Counted from the stretch's first letter, positions 10,205 through 18,402 are shown. The stretch is DNA of 64,000 nt from Caulobacter segnis ATCC 21756 (GCF_000092285.1 NC_014100.1:1674001-1738000); one strand, 5' to 3'. The notes: generated by a model not told the origin, from the sequence alone. Translations and numbers: made by a program.

Positions 10205-10455
10205 GAAAACTCTCCGAAGTCTCGATGTCCCAGGATCGCCGATGCCTGCCGGATGTGGCGTCTGGATTTCAATGTTTGCCGGGACTGCAACATCGCGGCG
10301 TGGCGGTGGTGGCGTAGATCGCTTTTGGTCCGTTTGTAGATCGTTCGGCCATAAGTTGTCGGCATTGAGGTAGTTTTTCGGTAAGCGCCGTTTACCATTG
10401 GGTTGATAGTGTTAATCGCAAGTGTTGCTGTATCGAGTCAGGTGGAGGCGCAGGA

Positions 10456-10761
10456 ATGCTTGTTAGAATACTTATTCTTTCGCTGGCGGGTTCTGTATTT
10501 TTTGGAACCCCGTATATGGATCGATATGTAATCCGCGATGGTCGCGAAAATGTAAAATTAGAAGTCTCGAATAGATCAAAAAGATCTGATGATCCAAAGT
10601 TTTGCGTAATCAATGGAAGATCTTTTTCTCCTGGGGCCGTTTACGATTACTGTGGTAGATTTACAGCTGGTTCCTGTGTCACGCTTTACTGTCAAAAGTG
10701 CCAGAGTGACGGTTCCTGGGGACCTCGATATGAGGCCTCCCCTACACAAGGTTGTCGATAA
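10456..10761 (+). CDS. Small secreted cysteine-rich orphan protein, AT-rich gene
   Basis: A 101-residue protein with a signal-peptide-like N-terminus (MLVRILILSLAGSVFFG) and six cysteines at positions 50, 66, 74, 79, 82 and 100, all in the C-terminal half; the final segment (C-Q-S-D-G-S-W-G) recalls small disulfide modules such as VWC. GGAGG at 10444-10448 sits 7 nt before the ATG. The gene and its promoter are strikingly AT-rich, with many AAA, ATA and AGA codons, unlike every neighbour, which points to recent transfer. I do not recognise a family. An even cysteine count and a signal peptide fit a disulfide-bonded periplasmic or secreted protein. Confidence 0.65.
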   Translation: MLVRILILSLAGSVFFGTPYMDRYVIRDGRENVKLEVSNRSKRSDDPKFCVINGRSFSPGAVYDYCGRFTAGSCVTLYCQKCQSDGSWGPRYEASPTQGCR

Positions 10762-10801
10762 AAGTTAGTCCGACGCATCCGTAGAACGGCTACCCTTCGA
10801 G

Positions 10802-12601
10802 TTAACGGACCGATGTCCAAGGGCGGCTCAGCAGCACCGCGCAGTTGATCAGTCCCACCAGCGAATAGGTCTGCGGATAGTTCCCCCACAGCTCGCCGTC
10901 CGCGAAGCCGATGTCCTCGGAGAGCAGGCCGGCGCCGGTGCGGCGGCTCAACATGTCTTCGAACAACGCTCGCGCCTCGTCGGAGCGCCCCTGCAGGTGC
11001 AGCGCCTCGATCAACCAGAAGGTGCAGATGTTGAACGCCGTCTGGGGCGAGCCGAAGTCGTCCGGGATGGCGTAGCGCAGCAGGTAGGCGCCGCGCCGCA
11101 GGCCTTCCTCCACGGCCTTGAGCGTGGCGAGGTTGCGCGGGTCCTCGGCCTTGTGGAAGCGCAGGTCGACCAGCTGCAGCAGCGAAGCGTCCAGCTCGCC
11201 GCCCTCGAAGGTGGCGGCGAAGCGGCCGAGCTCTTCATTCCAGGCGCGATCCTCGATGACCTTGCGCACGTGGGCCGCCCGGGCGTTCCAGAACGCGGCC
11301 TTCTCGGTCAGGCCCAGCTTCTCGGCGGCGTTGCCGAGACGGTCGCACGCCGCCCAGCACATGGCCGAGGAGTAGGTGTGGACGTTGGCTCGCCCCCGGA
11401 ACTCCCACAGGCTGGCGTCCGGCTGGTCGTGAAGCCGGAAAGCTTGTTCGCCGACCGGCTCCAGCGCCTCGAAGTCGTCGATCGTGGCGGGACGCAGCAA
11501 GCGCTCGTCGAAGAACGCCTGCACCGTCGACAGCACGATCTGGCCGTAGACGTCGTTCTGGATGTGCTCATAGGCCTGGTTGCCCACCCGCACCGGTCCC
11601 ATGCCGCGATAGCCGGGAAGATCAGGGGCGATGTTCTCGGTCAGCACCTCCTCGAACCCGACGCCGAACAGGGGCTGGATATGGCCGCCCTCCGCGCGGG
11701 CGATGATGTTGCGCAGGTAGCCCAGATAGTTCTCGAGCACGTCCACGGCGCCCAGCCGGTTCAGGGCCTGGACCACGTAGTAGGCGTCGCGCAGCCAACA
11801 GTATCGGTAGTCCCAGTTACGACCGCTGTCGGCGTGCTCGGGGATCGAGGTGGTCAGGGCCGCGACGATCGCGCCCGTTTCCTCATGCATGCACAGCTTC
11901 AGGGTGATGGCGGCGCGGATCACGGCGGTCTGCCATTCCAGCGGCACGGCCAGGCCGCGCACCCAGTGCTTCCAGTAGCTCTCGGTCTCGCGCAGCATCC
12001 GCTCGCAGGTCGGGCCGACCGGGGCTTCGAAGCCTTCGTCCGCGCCCAGGAACATGGCGATCGGCTTTTCGAGGCGGAACGTGCGCTCCTCCAGGATGTG
12101 CGAGACCGGCGCGTCGGTGGTCAGCCGCATCGTCATGTCCGAGCACAGATAGCGAATGTGGTGCGAGCCGCGCGTGTGCTCGGCGACCTTGGCGCCCCAG
12201 CCGGCGGTCGGGCGCAGCCGCAGGGTGATGCGCGCCACCCCGACGATCGGCCGGATCAGGCGGATGAAGGCGGTCGGGCGGAACGTGCGGCCGAACTGCT
12301 CGTAGCGCGGCGCGAAGTCGATGATCTCGATCCGCGCGCCGTCCTGGTCGGCGATCTCGGTGCGCAGGATCGGGGTGTTGCGGAGATAGCCCTGGCGGAC
12401 CTCGGCGCGGCGGTCGACCTGAACGTCCCACAGCCCCTTGGCCGCTTCGCCGTCCGGATCGGCGTCGTCCAGCAGGGCGCTGAACACCGGATCGGAGTCC
12501 ACCCGTGGAGCGCAGGCCCAGACGAAGCGTCCGGCGGTGTCGATCAGCGCGCTGACCGCGCAGTTGCCGATCGGAAAAAGGTCGAGCGTTTTCTTGTCCA
12601 A
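10802..12601 (-). CDS. Glycoside hydrolase family 15 protein (glucoamylase or trehalase type)
   Basis: This roughly 599-residue protein hydrolyses alpha-glucosides by family assignment. It shows GH15 landmarks: a super-sandwich N-domain starting PIGNCAVSALIDTAGRFVWA, the (alpha/alpha)6-barrel motif GRNWDYRYCWLRDAYY, NDVYGQIVLS, the HTYSSAMCWAACDR helix and GLLSEDIGF carrying the putative catalytic base. Bacterial homologs include glucoamylases, dextranases and the GH15 trehalases of actinobacteria. I place the start at a TTG (12599-12601) just before the conserved domain, with AAGGA upstream; the frame is open to 12883 but that part is not conserved-looking. With otsAB 4 kb away, trehalose breakdown is an attractive but unproven role. 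Confidence 0.82.
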   Translation of the reverse strand: MDKKTLDLFPIGNCAVSALIDTAGRFVWACAPRVDSDPVFSALLDDADPDGEAAKGLWDVQVDRRAEVRQGYLRNTPILRTEIADQDGARIEIIDFAPRYEQFGRTFRPTAFIRLIRPIVGVARITLRLRPTAGWGAKVAEHTRGSHHIRYLCSDMTMRLTTDAPVSHILEERTFRLEKPIAMFLGADEGFEAPVGPTCERMLRETESYWKHWVRGLAVPLEWQTAVIRAAITLKLCMHEETGAIVAALTTSIPEHADSGRNWDYRYCWLRDAYYVVQALNRLGAVDVLENYLGYLRNIIARAEGGHIQPLFGVGFEEVLTENIAPDLPGYRGMGPVRVGNQAYEHIQNDVYGQIVLSTVQAFFDERLLRPATIDDFEALEPVGEQAFRLHDQPDASLWEFRGRANVHTYSSAMCWAACDRLGNAAEKLGLTEKAAFWNARAAHVRKVIEDRAWNEELGRFAATFEGGELDASLLQLVDLRFHKAEDPRNLATLKAVEEGLRRGAYLLRYAIPDDFGSPQTAFNICTFWLIEALHLQGRSDEARALFEDMLSRRTGAGLLSEDIGFADGELWGNYPQTYSLVGLINCAVLLSRPWTSVR

Positions 12602-12827
12602 GGTCTTGTCCTTGTAGCCCTTTGGGCCACCCCTTTTTCGGCCGCCCCCTGCGGTCCCCGTTCGCCGGGTGAAACCAACGGTGTGGCTTACGGGTTCCTG
12701 TCCTTGAGAAATCCGTCGCCGAGCGCGCGGCGGATGGTGGGGGCGGGGTCCGTCGCGTTGACGGCGAAGATCCGGGCGACCATCTGAGGTCAAGGCGTGG
12801 CGTGGCCGCGCGAGCACGGCGGACAGA

Positions 12828-14333
12828 GTGACGGTGAACCGAGTTTCGAGATCTTGCGGCGCCCTGGCGGCGGCGCTGAGCATGTTGCCTCTTTCGTCGG
12901 CCCTCGCGCAATCTCAGAGCCCGTCCGTGACGGCCGGACGGCAGGTGCAGTCGGTTCCGCTGGTGCCCGCGGCGCCGACGGTCGACCTTGCGGCCCTGTC
13001 GCTGACCGCCGCTCAGGCCGAGAGCTTGGCGCAAGCTCTGCGTGGGGCTGAAGCCCATGGTCTGCCGCCCAAACGTTTCGCGCCCGACGCGGCGATGGCT
13101 CTGTTGGCCGGGCAGGATCCCGCCGGGCGCGCCACGGGGCAGGCGGCGCTTATCGACCTCACCCTGGCCTACGCCCGAGCCGTCCACGTCGGTCGGCTGC
13201 CCGTCAGCGCCTTTATGACCGAGTGGGGGCTGCGGCCCGACCCTTACGATCCGGCGCCCGACTTCGCCGCCGCCGTCCAGCAGGATCGACTGGCCGCCTG
13301 GCTCGCCAGCCTGCCGCCGCCCTATACGGGCTATCAGACCCTGATGACGGGCCTTACGACCTATCGCGGCCTCGCGGCCAAGGGCGGGTGGCGCGTCGTG
13401 CCTGCCGGCCCCAGCCTGACCGAGGGCCTGGTCGATCCGCGCGTGAAGGCGCTCCGGGCCCGGCTGGCGGTCGAGGACCCGACGGTCGCGCTGACGGGAA
13501 GCGACGTCTACGACGCCGCCCTCGTTCAGGCGGTCCAGCGCGCCCAGAAGCGTTTCGGCCTCAACCCGGACGGCGTCGTCGGGCCGGGGACGCTCAATGC
13601 GCTGAACGTTCCCGTCGAGCGGCGCGTCGACCAGATCGAGGCCAATATGGAGCGCTGGCGCTGGCTACCTCAGACCTTGCCGGCCGATCGCATCCAGGTG
13701 AACATCGCCGCGGCCGTCATGTCTGTGTTCCAGCAGGACACGCCGACCTTGACCATGCGCGCCGTCACCGGCCGTCCGGGCGACGAGACGCCGATGCTGT
13801 CGTCGATGATCCACAGCATCGTGCTCAATCCGCCCTGGAACGTGCCCCAGTCGATCGCCACCAAGGAGCTCTGGCCCAAGGAGAAGGCCAATCCCGGCTA
13901 TCTGGCGCGCAACGACTTCATCGTCATCCCCACCGGCGACGGCGGCTCGCGCTTGCAGCAGAAGGCCGGACCCAAGGCGGCGCTGGGCCAGGTGAAGTTC
14001 GACTTTAACAACCCGTACGGCGTCTATCTTCACGACACGCCCAGCCGCTCCAAGTTCGACAGCTTCAGTCGCCTGGCCAGCCACGGTTGCGTGCGGCTTC
14101 AAAAGCCGATCGAGCTGATCAAGCTGATGATGGCGGGCGACCCGGTGTGGACGCCCGAAAAGATCGACGCGACCTTGGCCTCGGGCGACACCGTCCGCGC
14201 CAAGCTGCCGCAACAGATGGCGGTCTTCCTGCTGTATTGGACGGCCTATGTGACGCCGGACGGGCAGGTGAACTTCCGGGACGATCCGTATGGCTGGGAT
14301 AAGGAGCTGGTGCAGCGTATCGCCGCACTTTGA
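12828..14333 (+). CDS. L,D-transpeptidase, YcbB/LdtD type, with peptidoglycan-binding domain
   Basis: A periplasmic enzyme of about 501 residues that forms 3-3 (mDAP-mDAP) crosslinks or attaches ligands to peptidoglycan. Order of parts: signal peptide ending SSALAQ; a scaffold region; a PG_binding_1 module (VQRAQKRFGLNPDGVVGPGT); and a YkuD catalytic domain with SHGCVRL, catalytic Cys about residue 421. The length matches E. coli YcbB better than short Ldts. The start is a GTG at 12828; a second GTG two codons later is possible. The next gene, DUF882/M15, matches the E. coli ycbB-ycbK gene order. Confidence 0.9.
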   Translation: MTVNRVSRSCGALAAALSMLPLSSALAQSQSPSVTAGRQVQSVPLVPAAPTVDLAALSLTAAQAESLAQALRGAEAHGLPPKRFAPDAAMALLAGQDPAGRATGQAALIDLTLAYARAVHVGRLPVSAFMTEWGLRPDPYDPAPDFAAAVQQDRLAAWLASLPPPYTGYQTLMTGLTTYRGLAAKGGWRVVPAGPSLTEGLVDPRVKALRARLAVEDPTVALTGSDVYDAALVQAVQRAQKRFGLNPDGVVGPGTLNALNVPVERRVDQIEANMERWRWLPQTLPADRIQVNIAAAVMSVFQQDTPTLTMRAVTGRPGDETPMLSSMIHSIVLNPPWNVPQSIATKELWPKEKANPGYLARNDFIVIPTGDGGSRLQQKAGPKAALGQVKFDFNNPYGVYLHDTPSRSKFDSFSRLASHGCVRLQKPIELIKLMMAGDPVWTPEKIDATLASGDTVRAKLPQQMAVFLLYWTAYVTPDGQVNFRDDPYGWDKELVQRIAAL

Positions 14334-14408
14334 CCTGGCTCAGCTTGCTTTCTTAACGCTCTTGCGGTGTCCTGCCCGCACTTCAGTGTCGGGTAAGGGC
14401 GTAAACGC

Positions 14409-15047
14409 ATGCATCGACGTAAGCTGCTCCAGTGGGGGCTGGGCGCTTTCGGGGCCGGACTTCTACCGCTCGCGGCCGCCCGCGCTGACGACGACATCAT
14501 CGGCGCGATCCTTCAGGGGAAACAACCGAGCCCCGCTCCGGTTCCTGCGCAGCCTGTCCTTCGGCCCACCCCGATGGCGGCTCCGGTCCCCGTCGAGACG
14601 CGTTGGGTCCATCTTCACAACATCCACACCGGGGAGAAGCTGGAAGCGGCGTACTGGGAGAACGGCGACTACGTTCCCGACGCGGTCCAGGCGCTGAACA
14701 AGGTGCTCCGCGACTACCGCAACGACCAGGTCCACCCGATGGACCCCGGCCTCTACGACATCCTGGCCAAGATCCAGGCTCGCACCGAAGCCAAGTCGCC
14801 GTTCCAGGTGATCTCCGGCTATCGTTCGCCGGCGACCAACAAGATGCTGGCCAATCGCAGCGGCGAAGTCGCCAAGCACAGCCTTCACATGGAAGGCAAG
14901 GCGATGGACATCTACCTCGAAGACGTGGCGCTGGAGCACGTAAGGGCCGCGGCCTTGGATCTCGGAATGGGTGGCGTGGGTTATTACCCGCAGAGCCGGT
15001 TCGTCCATGTGGACGTCGGCCGCGTCCGACAGTGGAAGGGCGCGTAA
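14409..15047 (+). CDS. DUF882 / M15-like murein endopeptidase (YcbK/MepK family)
   Basis: A 212-residue exported protein. The N-terminus has a Tat-like signal (HRRKLLQWGLGAFGAGLLPLAAARA) and a Pro-rich linker. The C-terminal domain carries the metallopeptidase pattern: VISGYRSPATNKML, then HSLHMEGKAMDI (zinc ligands His and Asp) and a late FVHVDVG His. E. coli MepK cleaves DD and 3-3 crosslinks and is encoded next to ycbB; the same order here, 75 bp after the L,D-transpeptidase, supports a making-and-breaking pair acting on L,D-crosslinks. The activity itself is inferred. Confidence 0.87.
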   Translation: MHRRKLLQWGLGAFGAGLLPLAAARADDDIIGAILQGKQPSPAPVPAQPVLRPTPMAAPVPVETRWVHLHNIHTGEKLEAAYWENGDYVPDAVQALNKVLRDYRNDQVHPMDPGLYDILAKIQARTEAKSPFQVISGYRSPATNKMLANRSGEVAKHSLHMEGKAMDIYLEDVALEHVRAAALDLGMGGVGYYPQSRFVHVDVGRVRQWKGA

Positions 15048-15062
15048 TCGAAGCGAGGTAGA

Positions 15063-15398
15063 ATGAGCGAGCGTCGTGGCAATCGGTTCGGCTGGATCTT
15101 TCTCGGCTTCGTCCTCGGCGTCCTCACCACCTTCGTGGCGATCTTTTTTCTAAGTCTGGCCGACGACGGCGACGTCGTGGATTATTTCGAGCCCCGCGCC
15201 GCCGCCACCGGAGCTGACGAGGCGGCCGCGGCCGCGATGCGCGACGCTCCGGCCGCCGAACCTCCGCCGCTGACGACGCCCGCGCCGCCCCCCGAAACCG
15301 CGTCCGCCACGCCGCCGCCGCCGCCGGCCCCGCTCGATCCGCAGGTGGCCGAGGACGCCGCCGCCGCCGGGATGACCTCGCGCGCCAGGCCGAACTGA
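15063..15398 (+). CDS. Hypothetical single-pass membrane protein with Ala/Pro-rich tail
   Basis: The 111-residue protein has one clear membrane segment (GWIFLGFVLGVLTTFVAIFFLSLA, residues about 10-33) preceded by basic residues. The remainder is a low-complexity tail rich in Ala, Pro and Thr, predicted periplasmic. A GAGGTAGA Shine-Dalgarno precedes the ATG, and the gene starts 15 nt after the DUF882 stop, so it is probably co-transcribed with the peptidoglycan pair and may be an envelope accessory protein. I recognise no family. Confidence 0.6.
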   Translation: MSERRGNRFGWIFLGFVLGVLTTFVAIFFLSLADDGDVVDYFEPRAAATGADEAAAAAMRDAPAAEPPPLTTPAPPPETASATPPPPPAPLDPQVAEDAAAAGMTSRARPN

Positions 15399-15493
15399 GC
15401 CGCGACAACCGGTCTCAGCCTCAAGCGTCGTCTGCTGACACCGCGCTGGCGGCAGGAGAGGCGCAGTTTCCTTGAGCTATCAAGGAGATGCGC

Positions 15494-15877
15494 TTGACCA
15501 TCAAGGGAAGTTGCGTTTGCGGGGGTGTTCGGTTCGAGCTGTTCGAGCCGCCGGCCCTGATGGGCGCCTGCCACTGCTCACGCTGCCGAAAGGCGGGATC
15601 GGCCGCCTATGTCTATGTGCGGGCCGAAGCCCTGCATTGGCTGGCGGGGAGGGCGCTGCTGACGCGCTACAAGCCCCGGCCGCCGTTCCGCTTCACCCGG
15701 GCTTTCTGCAAGCGCTGCGGCACGGCGTTCGGCGACCCCGAAACGGGCAGGGTGGTCGCCATCGCCGCGAGCTGCCTGGACGATGATCCGGGCGTTCGCG
15801 CCACCTTCCATGAATACGCGCCGGACGAAGCGCCTTGGGCCCACGGCTGCGAGGACGCGATGTTCGGGCCTAAATGA
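15494..15877 (+). CDS. GFA (glutathione-dependent formaldehyde-activating) family zinc protein
   Basis: A 127-residue CENP-V/GFA fold protein. It shows the family zinc cysteines: GSCVCGGVRFE, GACHCSRCRKAGSA, and FCKRCGTAFGDPETG. AGGAG at 15483-15487 touches an ATG at 15488 but is ideally spaced (6 nt) from the TTG at 15494, so I take the TTG as the true start. GFA members bind zinc, and some bind glutathione or act on aldehydes; most, including this one, have no proven substrate. Confidence 0.85.
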   Translation: MTIKGSCVCGGVRFELFEPPALMGACHCSRCRKAGSAAYVYVRAEALHWLAGRALLTRYKPRPPFRFTRAFCKRCGTAFGDPETGRVVAIAASCLDDDPGVRATFHEYAPDEAPWAHGCEDAMFGPK

Positions 15878-15878
15878 A

Positions 15879-15908
15879 AAGGGCGGCGACCCGGAGGCCG
15901 CCGCCCTT
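15879..15908 (-). terminator. Intrinsic terminator downstream of pstS
   Basis: AAGGGCGGC (15879-15887) pairs with GCCGCCCTT (15900-15908). On the minus strand the stem runs into TTTTCA, so it terminates pstS transcription; the plus-strand side lacks a T-run, although the gene before it converges here. Confidence 0.75.
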
Positions 15909-15930
15909 CAAGACGGTCGGAAGGTAGATC

Positions 15931-16971
15931 TTATTCCTTCGGCGCCGGCATGGCGGGCATGGCGCCGGCCTTGCCCTTCATCGCCTGGTGCTGGGCCGGG
16001 GGCAGCGGGATCAGGCCGCGGCCCTGCAGGTAGCCGCCGCGACCGGTGGCGGCGTCCGACACGAACTCGGTGACGAACTCCTTCAGGCCCGGCGTGACGC
16101 CGACCTGCGACTTCTTCACGTAGATGTAGAGCGAGCGCGACAGCGGATACTGGCCGCTGGCGATCGCCTGCGCCGTGGGCTTCACGCCGTTGATCGAAGC
16201 GCCCTTGATGCGCGAGGCGTTCTCTTCCAGGAACGAGTAGCCGAACACGCCCAGGGCGTTCGGGGTCTTCTCGATCGTGCCGACGATGGCGTTGTCGTTC
16301 TCGCCCGCGTCAACCCAGCCGCCGTCGGTGCGCATCGGCGAAACGGTGGCCTTGAACTTCTTCTCGTCGGCGGCCTTCATCTTGGCCAGGGTCGGCAGCT
16401 TGGCGGCGCCGCCCTCGATGCCCAGTTCGATCCAGGCGTCGCGGGTGCCCGAGGTCGGCGGCGGGCCGTAGGCCAGGATGCGCGCCTTGGGCAGGTTCGG
16501 GCCGACTTCGTTCCAGTTCTTATAGGGTTGCTTGACCAGCTGGCCGCCGCGCAGGGTCTGGTCGGCCAGGCCCAGATACAGCTGCTCGAGCTTGAAGTTG
16601 AAGTCCGGACCTTGCTTGTCGGTCGCCACGACGATGCCGTCGAAGCCGATCTTGATCTCGACGATGTCCTTCACGCCGGCCTTCTGGCAGGCCTGGAACT
16701 CGGACTTCTTCATCGGGCGCGAGGCGTTGGCGATGTCGGGGAACTTCTCGCCCGTGCCGCCGCAGAACATCTTGATGCCGCCGCCGGTGCCGAGGCTCTC
16801 GATCTTGGGCGACTTCTTGCCGGTCTTCTTCGAGTAGTTCTCGGCCACGCGCGTGGAGAACGGGAACACCGTCGAGGAGCCGGCGGCCCAGACGTAGTCG
16901 CGCGCCGCGTGGGCTTGGTCGGCGACGGCGAGCAGGGCGATGGTCGCGACCGCGCCAAGGAGCTTGTTCAT
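15931..16971 (-). CDS. pstS: Phosphate ABC transporter periplasmic binding protein PstS
   Basis: A 346-residue periplasmic phosphate receptor. A signal peptide (MNKLLGAVATIALLAVADQAHA) precedes the PstS core: WAAGSSTVFPFSTRVAENYSK, the glycine-rich GTGGGIKMFCGG loop, DIANASRPMKKSE and PPPTSGTRDAWIELG, which are the phosphate-contacting loops. The start at 16969-16971 is at the signal peptide; an upstream in-frame codon at 17013 would add an unlikely leader. The pstCAB genes are not here; in C. crescentus pstS is likewise separated from them. A three-repeat Pho box lies 62 bp upstream, so expression should rise in phosphate starvation. The C-terminal tail is Ala/Met/Pro-rich. Confidence 0.93.
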   Translation of the reverse strand: MNKLLGAVATIALLAVADQAHAARDYVWAAGSSTVFPFSTRVAENYSKKTGKKSPKIESLGTGGGIKMFCGGTGEKFPDIANASRPMKKSEFQACQKAGVKDIVEIKIGFDGIVVATDKQGPDFNFKLEQLYLGLADQTLRGGQLVKQPYKNWNEVGPNLPKARILAYGPPPTSGTRDAWIELGIEGGAAKLPTLAKMKAADEKKFKATVSPMRTDGGWVDAGENDNAIVGTIEKTPNALGVFGYSFLEENASRIKGASINGVKPTAQAIASGQYPLSRSLYIYVKKSQVGVTPGLKEFVTEFVSDAATGRGGYLQGRGLIPLPPAQHQAMKGKAGAMPAMPAPKE

Positions 16972-17032
16972 GTCGTCAAATCCTGTGTCGTCCGGGGGGA
17001 ACGGGGAGACCATGCCGGACTGATGCTCGGGC

Positions 17033-17065
17033 TTTTGTCACAGTTAGGCGACAGTTTTGCGACAG
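17033..17065 (-). promoter_or_regulatory. PhoB-binding Pho box (three 11-bp repeats) for pstS
   Basis: On the minus strand three consecutive 11-mers read CTGTCGCAAAA, CTGTCGCCTAA, CTGTGACAAAA, with no gaps. This is the CTGTnAn(A/T)-rich direct-repeat pattern and 11-bp period bound by PhoB dimers. It ends 62 bp before the pstS ATG, a position suited to replacing the -35 element. Confidence 0.88.
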
Positions 17066-17142
17066 CGTCCGTGTGCGGACGAAGCTTGACCATTGGGGCG
17101 GCCAGGACCAACCGCCTTGACCCTCGCGGCGACGACGCCTAC

Positions 17143-17315
17143 GCCGGACCTCGAAGGCATGGAGGCTCGCAAGGCCTCCGGGAACGCGGTGACCAATCCG
17201 CGGCTGCCCCCGCAACTGTGATCGTCCGTCGATCGTCGCGGCCTCACGCCACTGGGACTTGAAACTCCTGGGAAGGCGCCGCGACGGGAGGGCGTAAGCC
17301 AGGAGACCGGCCTTC
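17143..17315 (+). ncRNA. Cobalamin (adenosylcobalamin) riboswitch
   Basis: The segment shows the conserved cobalamin-aptamer elements in order: a GGGAACGCGGTGACC segment (17193-17207), the B12-box-like GGCTGCCCCCGCAACTGTGA (17202-17221), GCCACTGG, TGGGAAGGCG, and the 3' GTAAGCCAGGAGACCGGCC. GCCGG with CTC at 17143-17152 can pair with GAG and CCGGC at 17303-17311 to close P1. Just downstream, GGCCGG (17329-17334) can compete for CCGGCC (17307-17312), a plausible expression platform before the cobO Shine-Dalgarno. Bound cobalamin is expected to lower expression of cobO. Exact ends are approximate. Confidence 0.9.
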
Positions 17316-17359
17316 GTCACATCAACGCGGCCGGCGGGGTGTCCGGCGAGGGACGGACG

Positions 17360-17998
17360 ATGAACGAAGCACCGCATGACGAGGCGGCCCAAGAGGCTGA
17401 AAAGAACGCGCGCCATAACGCCAGGATGAAGGCCATCCAAGCTGCTCGCGCCAAGATGATGGCCGAGAAGAACATCGAGAAGGGCCTGCTGATCGTCCAC
17501 ACCGGGGCGGGCAAGGGCAAGACGACGGCGGCGCTGGGCATGGCCATCCGCGCGATCGGCCACGGCCACCGGGTCAGTATCATCCAGTTCATCAAGGGCG
17601 CGATGACCACCGGCGAGAAGGTCGTGTTCGACGCCTTCCCGGATCAGGTCGAGTTCCGGCCGATGGGCGAGGGCTTCACCTGGGACACCCAGGATCGCGC
17701 CCGCGACATCGCCGTGGCCCGGCAGGCCTGGGAGGTGATCAAGGCTCGCATCCTCGATCCCGACGACTGGGACATGGTCGTGGCCGACGAGCTCAACATC
17801 ATCCTGCGCTACGACTACCTGCCGCTGGCCGAGGTGCTAGAGGTCGTGGCCGCGCGGCCCGAGGGCAAGCACGTGGTCATCACCGGCCGCAACGCGCCCG
17901 ACGCGCTGATCGAGGCCGCCGACCTCGTCACCGAGATGGCCCAGGTCAAGCACCCGTTCCGCGCCGGCGTGAAGGCCCAGACGGGGATCGAGTTTTGA
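17360..17998 (+). CDS. cobO: Cob(I)yrinic acid a,c-diamide adenosyltransferase CobO
   Basis: CobO/CobA/BtuR transfers the adenosyl group of ATP to the cobalt of corrinoids. The 212-residue protein has the P-loop HTGAGKGKTTAALG (residues about 48-60), the family stretch VSIIQFIKGAMTTGE, WDMVVADELNIILRYDYL, and HVVITGRNAPDALIEAADLVTEM, and ends with the conserved HPFRAGVKAQTGIEF. GAGGGA at 17348-17353 sits 6 nt before the ATG at 17360. It follows a cobalamin riboswitch directly and overlaps the next gene by 4 nt. Confidence 0.95.
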   Translation: MNEAPHDEAAQEAEKNARHNARMKAIQAARAKMMAEKNIEKGLLIVHTGAGKGKTTAALGMAIRAIGHGHRVSIIQFIKGAMTTGEKVVFDAFPDQVEFRPMGEGFTWDTQDRARDIAVARQAWEVIKARILDPDDWDMVVADELNIILRYDYLPLAEVLEVVAARPEGKHVVITGRNAPDALIEAADLVTEMAQVKHPFRAGVKAQTGIEF

Positions 17999-18399
17999 GC
18001 GTCCTGCGCGAAACCGACGATGGTCCGGCCGTGGTGGTCTGCGACACCTGCCGGTTCTCGGCCGAGGACCGGGAGAGCCCGGAGGGCGTCCGTGGCGGCG
18101 CGCTGCTGGCGATGGCCTTGCGCGAAGCGGCTGCGGGGTCCGGCGTGGCGATCCAAACCATGCCGTGCCTGTTCAACTGCGGCCAGCATTGCTCGGTGCA
18201 TCTGCGCGCGCCGGGCAAGATCGGCTACGTCCTGGGCCGTTTCGAGCCGACGGCCGAGGCCGCGCGGGCGATCCTCGACTACGCGGTCGCCTACGCGGAC
18301 AGCGACGAGGGCGTGGTGCCCTACCGCCAATGGCCCGAGGGCGTGAAGGGGCACTTCATCGTCCGCGTGCCGCCGGCGGGCAAGCTGGTGGCGGACTAG
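17995..18399 (+). CDS. DUF1636 predicted metal-binding protein, cobalamin-linked
   Basis: A 134-residue protein with a thioredoxin-like ferredoxin-type cysteine set: C16 and C19 (VCDTC), then C58, C62 and C66 (MPCLFNCGQHC). It matches DUF1636, a family often found in alphaproteobacterial cobalamin clusters. It starts at a TTG (17995-17997) inside the TTGA overlapping the cobO stop, so it is translationally coupled to cobO and under the same riboswitch. A role in cobalt or Fe-S handling is an inference. Confidence 0.82.
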   Translation: MSVLRETDDGPAVVVCDTCRFSAEDRESPEGVRGGALLAMALREAAAGSGVAIQTMPCLFNCGQHCSVHLRAPGKIGYVLGRFEPTAEAARAILDYAVAYADSDEGVVPYRQWPEGVKGHFIVRVPPAGKLVAD

Positions 18400-18402
18400 G
18401 CC

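Noticed and set aside
7292..10339. A 1015-codon plus-strand frame opposite the TonB receptor gene
   Set aside because: Sequence is Arg/Ala/Gly/Gln-rich antisense translation of GC-rich codons with no domain; the opposite strand encodes a clear receptor with signal peptide and plug.
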